A DNA stretch of 10,797 bases from an uncultured bacterium (lineage in GTDB: Bacteria > Gemmatimonadota > Gemmatimonadetes > Palauibacterales > KS3-K002), in NCBI GenBank assembly GCA_947581845.1, contig CANPVY010000348.1, positions 1 to 10,797 of the forward strand. The letters run 5' to 3'. Each line of letters opens with the position of its first letter. Within the stretch, counting starts at the first letter, position 1. The notes beneath the pieces were generated by a model. It was given only the letters and a program-made list of their open reading frames with translations. It did no database searches and had not been told where the DNA came from. Shown here one piece after another: positions 6,271-10,797 of the stretch. A program made the translations under genes and the position numbers.

Positions 6271-9037
6271 TCAGCGCGCTCATCGGATCGACCGCAGCAG
6301 CACGCCGTGCCGGCAGGTAGCTGGCGACGAGCGCCACCCCGATGAGGGCCGCGGCGACCGCAAGGAAGGTCAGCGGATCGACCGGACTCACCCCGAACAA
6401 CAGCCCCACCATCAGGCGCGTGAGGCCGAGCGCCAGGGCCAGGCCGATGGTCACACCGATCACCGACAGAACCAGGCCCTGGCGTAGCACCATTCCCTTT
6501 ACCTGCCCGGCCTGGGCACCCATTGCCATCCGCAGACCCAGCTCCCGGCTCCGCTGGCTCACTGCGTAGGAGATCACGCCGTAAACGCCGATGACCCCGA
6601 GCAGCAAGGCCACGCCCGCCGCGACGCCGAGCAGAGTCAGCGTGAACGACGTGCGGGCGATCGACTGGCCCATCAGCTCCTCCAGCGACTGCAGGCCGCG
6701 CACCGGAAGGTTCGGGTTGATCTGCCAGACGGCGGCCCGAACCTCATCTGAGAACCCGGCCGTGCCGATCCGATCGCTGCGAATCGCGTAGCCCATATCC
6801 CGCCAGGTGAAAACCCGGTCGGGCGGATCCCCTTCCCAGAACGCCAGGGTCACCTGGGGCCAGTAGACCATCAGCGGCGGGTCCTGGCCCAGTCCATCTT
6901 CTCTGACGTCGGCTACCACGCCGACAACCTCATACCAGCGAGGCGGCTCGGATCGAACCGAGACCCGTTGCCCCAGCGCCGCCTCCGCCGAGCCCCAGTA
7001 TTCGCGGGCCAGGCTCTCGGAGACCAGCACCGCCGGGGCCCGCAAGCGAACGTCCTGCCAGGTGAGCGTGCGGCCGAGGAGCAGCGGGATCTGCAACGTC
7101 TCCAGGTATCCGCCGCCGATATACTTGTGCCGCCGTATCGACGCCGTCTGGTCACCCGTGTAGTCGAACCCATCAACGTAGAGTGGATTGACGTTGTTGA
7201 CCCCGTCCATCGGGATCATGGTCCCGAGTGCAACCGACTGCACACCGGAGATCTCGGCCAGGCGGCGCGCGATGCGCTCGTGGGTCGCGGCGACCTCCGC
7301 CGGGTCCGCGATCTCGTTCCACGGAATGTAGACGCGGAGCGCCAAAACGTTTTCAGGATTGTGGAACCCGGGGTCCACCTTCCACAGCGACACGAAGGTG
7401 CGGAACATCAGACCCGAGGCGATGAGCAGCACCAGGGCCAGGGCCATCTGGCTCACCGCCAGCGCGTTCTGCGCCCGCTGCCGTCGCTTGCCGGTCGTGC
7501 CGCTGCGACCGCCCTCCTTGAGAGCGTCCACCGGCGCGGTACGACCGTGCCTCAGGACCGGGAACATCCCGAAGAAGGCACCGGCGCCCAGCGAAACGAT
7601 CAGCGCGAAGGCGAGCACGCCCCAGTTCATCGAGACCTCGTCCAAGCGGGGAAGGTTGGCGGGTCCCGCGGCGACCAGCGCATGCAACCCGAAGTTGGCC
7701 AGAGCGAGACCGCCCACGCCTCCCAGCACGCCCAGCGACAGGCTCTCCTTCAAGTACTCCCAGCCGATCCGGCCGCGGCTCGCGCCCATCGCGCTGCGGA
7801 TCGCCATCTCGGTTTCCTTCCCATCGGACCGCACCAGGAAGAGGTTGGCCACGTTGGCGCAGGCGATGAGCAGCACGACCCCCACACCGGCCATGATGAT
7901 CCAGAGCAAGTTCGCCACCGAGCCCACGAGGCTGTCCTTGAGCGGCCGAATGTTCGGAGTGTAGCGTGCCCGTTCGGAGAAGTCCGCCACCGGCCCACCT
8001 GGGAACTTCTCGAAGGCCAGGGGCAACAGGCGCGCCGCATCCGCGTTCGCCTGCTCCAAGGTCACCCCGTCACGCAAACGCGCCACGCCTCCAAACCCGA
8101 TGTTACCCACGAAGAGGGTCGACCGGTCATAACGAAGCGGGAAGATGAGAAGCGGATTCGAACCGAGGCTCTGCAGGTTCGCCGGCATCACACCGACGAT
8201 CTCCCAGGTCTGCGCGTTCGCCTCGATCGTCTGCCCCACGACGCCCGGGTCTCCGGCGTAGCGGCTCTGCCAGTACCCGTAGCCCAGCAGCACGACGTTC
8301 GGCGACTCGAGCTCCTCGTCCTCCGGCGTGAAGATCCGGCCCACGACGGGACGCAGGCGCAGCGCACGGAAGACCCCGCTCGTCACCCAAAGGACCCGCA
8401 CCGCTTCCGGCTCACCGCTTCCAGTGATCGTCGCCAGGCCCTGCCCGTACATCCCGATGTCTTCGAAGACCCGGTTCTCATCCTCGTAGGTGAAGTGCCA
8501 GGCCGCACACTGACCCGCGTTCTGAACCCCCAGTGCCGGCGCGCTATGGCTCACCGATACCAGACGGTCCGCATCATCGTACGGGAGAGGCGACAGTATG
8601 ATAGCGTCGAGCAGGGTGAAGATGGCCGTCGTGGCCCCGATGCCCAGCGCCAGGACGAGGATGACCACGAGGCTGAACAGCGGGCGCTTCGCCAGCGAGC
8701 GGATGGCGAAGCGCAGGTCCCGGCCCAGGTCGGCCAGGAAGGTCCACGCACCCCCTTTGCCTCTCAGACCCTCCTCACGGCCCTCGAGCCAACGGTTCAT
8801 CTGCGCCCGCACGTGGGCCGGCTCGCTGCGGACGAGTTCGTCAGATGCCAGGTCGGCATCGCCCAACCATTCCTCCACCTGCGCCTCTGCCTCTTCCGGG
8901 CTGGCGCCCCGAGCCAGGGCCTCCCCGTAGATCTCCTCCAAGTGATCCGCCAGCTCCGCGATCATCCGCTCGTCCCAACGCCCCTCCATCTCGGGGAGGG
9001 ACAGACGCTGTCTGAGGTAGCTCTTCCAGTCACGCAT
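6260..9037 (-). CDS. ADOP-3: prefix-domain duplicated FtsX/MacB-type ABC permease
   Basis: An inner-membrane permease of 925 aa, second gene of the padR-2 operon on the minus strand. It opens MRDWKSYLRQRLSLP, with a cytoplasmic prefix (1-105) about half identical to that of ADOP-2 over 60 residues (29 by hand count). TM1 is at 119-148 (GIGATTAIFT), followed by a periplasmic MacB-like domain (150-373), TM2 (376-402, IACANVANLFLVR), AMGASR (416-421), TM3 (431-455), TM4 (472-496), DALKEGGR (504-511), TM5 (524-548), a second periplasmic domain (550-795), TM6 (797-825), AMGAQAGQ (838-845), TM7 (852-876) and TM8 (888-909), ending ALRAE. LLFGVSPVDPLTF near the end is a typical ADOP signature. The start overlaps padR-2 by 8 bp (ATGCGTGA). 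The gene is intact, its 3' end faces ADOP-2 with 24 bp between, and no ATPase gene is present. Transport substrate unknown. Confidence 0.94.
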   Translation of the reverse strand: MRDWKSYLRQRLSLPEMEGRWDERMIAELADHLEEIYGEALARGASPEEAEAQVEEWLGDADLASDELVRSEPAHVRAQMNRWLEGREEGLRGKGGAWTFLADLGRDLRFAIRSLAKRPLFSLVVILVLALGIGATTAIFTLLDAIILSPLPYDDADRLVSVSHSAPALGVQNAGQCAAWHFTYEDENRVFEDIGMYGQGLATITGSGEPEAVRVLWVTSGVFRALRLRPVVGRIFTPEDEELESPNVVLLGYGYWQSRYAGDPGVVGQTIEANAQTWEIVGVMPANLQSLGSNPLLIFPLRYDRSTLFVGNIGFGGVARLRDGVTLEQANADAARLLPLAFEKFPGGPVADFSERARYTPNIRPLKDSLVGSVANLLWIIMAGVGVVLLIACANVANLFLVRSDGKETEMAIRSAMGASRGRIGWEYLKESLSLGVLGGVGGLALANFGLHALVAAGPANLPRLDEVSMNWGVLAFALIVSLGAGAFFGMFPVLRHGRTAPVDALKEGGRSGTTGKRRQRAQNALAVSQMALALVLLIASGLMFRTFVSLWKVDPGFHNPENVLALRVYIPWNEIADPAEVAATHERIARRLAEISGVQSVALGTMIPMDGVNNVNPLYVDGFDYTGDQTASIRRHKYIGGGYLETLQIPLLLGRTLTWQDVRLRAPAVLVSESLAREYWGSAEAALGQRVSVRSEPPRWYEVVGVVADVREDGLGQDPPLMVYWPQVTLAFWEGDPPDRVFTWRDMGYAIRSDRIGTAGFSDEVRAAVWQINPNLPVRGLQSLEELMGQSIARTSFTLTLLGVAAGVALLLGVIGVYGVISYAVSQRSRELGLRMAMGAQAGQVKGMVLRQGLVLSVIGVTIGLALALGLTRLMVGLLFGVSPVDPLTFLAVAAALIGVALVASYLPARRAAAVDPMSALRAE

Positions 9038-9054
9038 GGCTCACTCCGATCACC
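9023..9054 (-). promoter_or_regulatory. padR-2/ADOP-3 translational-coupling junction
   Basis: On the minus strand GGAGTGAG precedes the ADOP-3 ATG (9037-9035), and the padR-2 TGA lies at 9032-9030 inside the permease's first codons. The stretch matches the padR-1/ADOP-2 junction except at two bases, including the identical ATGCGTGA overlap, so the coupling arrangement is shared by both operons. Confidence 0.7.
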
Positions 9055-9362
9055 TGATTCACCATCGCCGAGAACGCCTTCCATTCCTGCCGCTGGTGGG
9101 CCAGAACCTCTTGCCCCTTCCTAGTCAGCGTGTAGTAACAGCGCCGCCGCTCCCCCTTCTTCTCCACCCAGCGACCCTTGATCCATCCCCGCCTCTCCAT
9201 CCGGTAAAGGACCGAGTAGAGGGTGGAGACGCGGAACTCAAGCCGGCCCCCGGAGCGGTGCTCTAAGAGCTTGCCGATCTCGTAGCCGTGGCGGCTACGC
9301 CCCTCCAGCACTGAGAGGATCAGGAGCTCCATGCTCCCCCGCTTCAAGTCCGCGCTGAACAT
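9030..9362 (-). CDS. PadR-2: PadR-family transcriptional regulator of the ADOP-3 operon
   Basis: A 110-aa winged-helix repressor, the same length as PadR-1 and aligning to it end to end without gaps. Seen: MFSADLKRGSMELLILSVL, HGYEIGKLLE, STLYSVLYRMERRGWI (recognition region) and WVEKKGERRRCYYTLTRKGQEVL (the basic wing), then a C-terminal helix ending VIGVSHA. The reading frame is open 20 codons further upstream to ATG 9422, but I place the start at ATG 9362. That matches the PadR-1 N-terminus residue for residue, it has GGAGG (9373-9369) at 6 bp, and the longer version would begin downstream of only part of the predicted promoter. Differences from PadR-1 fall partly in and just before the recognition helix (RLEFRVSTLYS against AIEFNVSSLYP), consistent with different operators. 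Probable autorepressor of the padR-2/ADOP-3 operon; inducer unknown. Confidence 0.92.
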   Translation of the reverse strand: MFSADLKRGSMELLILSVLEGRSRHGYEIGKLLEHRSGGRLEFRVSTLYSVLYRMERRGWIKGRWVEKKGERRRCYYTLTRKGQEVLAHQRQEWKAFSAMVNQVIGVSHA

Positions 9363-9368
9363 GTCGGG

Positions 9369-9373
9369 CCTCC
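9369..9373 (-). promoter_or_regulatory. Shine-Dalgarno site of padR-2
   Basis: GGAGG on the minus strand, 6 bp from ATG 9362. It decides the start in favour of the 110-aa protein over the 130-aa alternative beginning at 9422. Confidence 0.8.
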
Positions 9374-9439
9374 GGGTTCGGGTGTCGGCCGCATCGCGAG
9401 AGCTCAAGACAATTCGCGCCACGATCCTTCGCGACGCGA

Positions 9440-9458
9440 TACTTCGCCTGATGAAGTA
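9440..9458 (-). promoter_or_regulatory. Candidate PadR-2 operator (TACTTC-N7-GAAGTA)
   Basis: A perfect 6-bp inverted repeat with a 7-bp spacer lies immediately downstream of the predicted -10 box, covering the expected transcription start (about 9454). The position is what an autorepressor needs. Assignment to PadR-2 is inference; the sequence differs from the dyad at the padR-1 promoter. Confidence 0.4.
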
Positions 9459-9460
9459 CT

Positions 9461-9489
9461 ACTATATTAGACGCGCGTCGGGCTGGAAA
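9461..9489 (-). promoter_or_regulatory. Predicted promoter of the padR-2/ADOP-3 operon
   Basis: On the minus strand TTTCCA (9489-9484, 4 of 6 to -35) and TATAGT (9466-9461, 5 of 6 to -10) are 17 bp apart. The -10 sits in the most AT-rich stretch of this intergenic region, about 100 bp upstream of ATG 9362. Confidence 0.5.
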
Positions 9490-9531
9490 GGTTTCAATCG
9501 AGGCAAGGAGCGCGCTCTAGCGCCAGCCAGC

Positions 9532-9559
9532 CTCGCTGGGCACTGTCAGCACCAGCGAG
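9532..9559 (-). terminator. Possible hairpin downstream of the Fic gene (weak)
   Basis: CTCGCTGG (9532-9539) and CCAGCGAG (9552-9559) form a perfect 8-bp stem with a 12-nt loop, starting about 29 bp after the Fic stop codon on the minus strand. Placement fits a terminator separating the Fic gene from the padR-2 operon, but there is no T-run, so it is not a standard intrinsic terminator. Confidence 0.35.
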
Positions 9560-9587
9560 CGCTTCATCAGCCGTGCGCTCGGGACGA

Positions 9588-10715
9588 TCAGCGCACGATC
9601 TCCAGCAGCTCCGGGAACGCCCAAAGCGTCGCCCGCCGGCCCCGGCCGGGCCGGAGCACTCGGACCACGCCCGCCCGCTCCAGGAGCTTGAGGAGACGAG
9701 CCGAGCTGGGCACGGGAATGCCCGACTCCCTCACGAACTGGGGCGTCGAGAAGACCGGAAAGGCGAATAGTGTATCCACGACGGCGAGGGCGTACTGCGA
9801 GCGCGTGTGCTCTACCACGACGCCCTTCATTCTCTGGTACAGGTCCCACATCGCGCGCACTCGCCCGATGTCGTCGTCCGCCTGCTTGGCGACGGCCGCC
9901 AGAAAGAACTCTACCCAACCCTGATAATCGCCCCCTGACGAAATGCGTGCGAGCTGATCGTAGTACTCAGCTCGATTCGCCTCCAGATAGGCGCTCAGGT
10001 AGAAAGCCGGCCGGCTGATTAGCCCCCTGGAGAAGAGAAACAAGGGGATGAGGATCCTTCCCACGCGACCGTTCCCATCCAAGAAGGGATGGATGAGCTC
10101 GAACTGGGCATGGATTACGCCAATCTGCACGACCGCGTCCCGCTCCTCCGAGTGCACGTACCTCTCGAGGTTGTCCAGAAGCGGCATCACCTCGCTCGGC
10201 GGTGGCGGGACATAGGTTGCCGCCTCGATCCCCGCGCCTGGCGGGCCAACATAGTCCTGAACGCGGCGGAACTCGCCGGGCGCCCGTCCTCCACCCCTCG
10301 CATCGGAGAGCAGCGTCCGGTGAATCCGCCGTACCAGGTTTAGCGAGATCGGCCTGCGCTCGAGCTCCTTGACGGCTACCTGCACAGCCTGCCGATAGTT
10401 CAGGATCTCTCGGACTTCGCAGCGGCGCGGCAGAGCCGTCGCTCCCGGGTCTGCCTCCTGCTCCAGAACCTCCTCGAACGTGGCCCACGTCCCCTCGATC
10501 CGCGAAGAGAGGACTGCCTCGCGCGTCCGAAGCGGCGTAAGGAGAATATCGCGATTGACCAGCCCCCGCAGCAGCTCGTCGTAGCGCGCTAGGGCGGCGT
10601 TGGCTCGCCCGATAGGCGGGACGAGCCTGGTCCACTCCAGCTGCGGCGGCAACCGCTGAGGAACAAAGGCCGCCGCCGCATTGGACGCGTGCGGGTTGCT
10701 TCTCACGAAACCCAT
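9588..10715 (-). CDS. Class II Fic-domain protein (AMP-transferase) with C-terminal winged helix
   Basis: A cytoplasmic 375-aa Fic protein. Fic enzymes transfer AMP from ATP to Ser, Thr or Tyr hydroxyls of target proteins. Residues numbered from ATG 10715: a Fic_N-type helical region (about 35-95) with the self-inhibitory motif SSRIEG (70-75, pattern S/T-x3-E-G/N), which marks class II; the flap region GEFRRVQDYVG (147-157); a complete catalytic loop HPFLDGNGRVGR (209-220) with catalytic His, metal-binding Asp and phosphate-binding Asn/Gly/Arg all present; and a winged-helix-like C-terminus (about 305-375, STPQFVRESGIPVPSSARLLKLLERAGVV). Bacterial relatives such as SoFic share this plan. The frame extends upstream to GTG 10736 (382 aa); neither start has a Shine-Dalgarno match, and I prefer ATG 10715. 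It lies 225 bp before padR-2 on the same strand, probably as a separate unit. No antitoxin gene is visible, as expected when inhibition is built in. Target protein unknown. Confidence 0.92.
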   Translation of the reverse strand: MGFVRSNPHASNAAAAFVPQRLPPQLEWTRLVPPIGRANAALARYDELLRGLVNRDILLTPLRTREAVLSSRIEGTWATFEEVLEQEADPGATALPRRCEVREILNYRQAVQVAVKELERRPISLNLVRRIHRTLLSDARGGGRAPGEFRRVQDYVGPPGAGIEAATYVPPPPSEVMPLLDNLERYVHSEERDAVVQIGVIHAQFELIHPFLDGNGRVGRILIPLFLFSRGLISRPAFYLSAYLEANRAEYYDQLARISSGGDYQGWVEFFLAAVAKQADDDIGRVRAMWDLYQRMKGVVVEHTRSQYALAVVDTLFAFPVFSTPQFVRESGIPVPSSARLLKLLERAGVVRVLRPGRGRRATLWAFPELLEIVR

Positions 10716-10729
10716 AATATGAGAAGCAA
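10696..10729. promoter_or_regulatory. Perfect inverted repeat bracketing the Fic start codon
   Basis: TTGCTTCTCA (10696-10705) and TGAGAAGCAA (10720-10729) are exact reverse complements separated by 14 bp, and the ATG on the minus strand (10715-10713) lies in the spacer. One arm is in the leader; the other encodes codons 4-7 (Val-Arg-Ser-Asn). It could be an operator for a dimeric DNA-binding protein, possibly Fic's own winged-helix region, or an RNA hairpin that exposes the start codon in its loop. The dyad is seen directly; function is inference. Confidence 0.55.
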
Positions 10730-10736
10730 GCGGCAC

Positions 10737-10797
10737 ACGCCAGTACGGGGCCGCTATTGGGATCGGCCGGGCCGGGGCCGCCGCTGTCCGGATCCGG
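10737..10797. other. Region upstream of the Fic gene (window edge)
   Basis: These 61 bp are very GC-rich and end in the palindrome CCGGATCCGG at the window edge. I see no convincing promoter for the Fic gene and no start of another gene here. Confidence 0.4.

Noticed and set aside
6968..9124. Open frame of 718 codons on the + strand opposite ADOP-3 and padR-2
   Set aside because: It is antisense to genes with unmistakable ADOP and PadR motifs, its composition is rich in Arg, His and Gln without domain structure, and it has no plausible ribosome site; treated as a shadow.
9363..9422. Upstream ATG at 9422 giving PadR-2 20 more residues
   Set aside because: PadR-1 begins at the equivalent of ATG 9362, and GGAGG lies just before that codon; the extra residues have no counterpart.
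9967..10635. Open frame of 222 codons on the minus strand inside the Fic gene
   Set aside because: It overlaps the Fic catalytic region in another frame; the Fic frame has all catalytic motifs.
10788..10797. Palindrome CCGGATCCGG at the window edge
   Set aside because: A short GC-rich palindrome next to the edge with no supporting context; expected by chance in such DNA.

Overview
This is GC-rich bacterial chromosomal DNA dominated by three large, intact, paralogous membrane permeases of the ADOP type ('Acidobacterial duplicated orphan permease', two MacB/FtsX permease halves in one chain). Two of them are translationally coupled to small PadR-family repressors of the kind that accompanies ADOPs. 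These families are greatly expanded in Acidobacteriota and also occur in Gemmatimonadota and related soil lineages, so a soil bacterium from one of those groups is the most likely source. That assignment is inference; no rRNA, tRNA or phylogenetic marker lies in the window.

Layout. (1) 2-436 (+): 3' end of a DUF2961/GH172 glycoside hydrolase. (2) 598-3042 (+): ADOP-1, 814 aa, without N-terminal prefix domain and without its own PadR gene. (3) 3190-3522 (+): PadR-1, overlapping by 8 bp the start of (4) 3515-6235 (+): ADOP-2, 906 aa, with an N-terminal cytoplasmic prefix domain. (5) 9030-9362 (-): PadR-2, again overlapping by 8 bp the start of (6) 6260-9037 (-): ADOP-3, 925 aa, with the same prefix domain. 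The two padR-ADOP operons face each other tail to tail with 24 bp between the stop codons. (7) 9588-10715 (-): a class II Fic-domain AMP-transferase with a C-terminal winged-helix region.

How it works together. Each PadR probably represses its own two-gene operon: both have a recognisable promoter with a dyad at the -10/start region, and both use the overlap ATGCGTGA to couple regulator and permease synthesis. No ABC ATPase gene is visible beside any permease, in keeping with the 'orphan' definition of the family. The permeases' substrate is unknown. Within this window the prefix domain occurs only in the two permeases that have a PadR partner, which suggests (inference) that the prefix and the repressor are functionally linked.

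Other points of interest are a perfect 10-bp inverted repeat that brackets the Fic start codon, and an inverted repeat produced by the homologous 3' ends of the convergent permeases. No mobile element, CRISPR array or RNA gene was seen, and there is no gene-free stretch longer than 225 bp.
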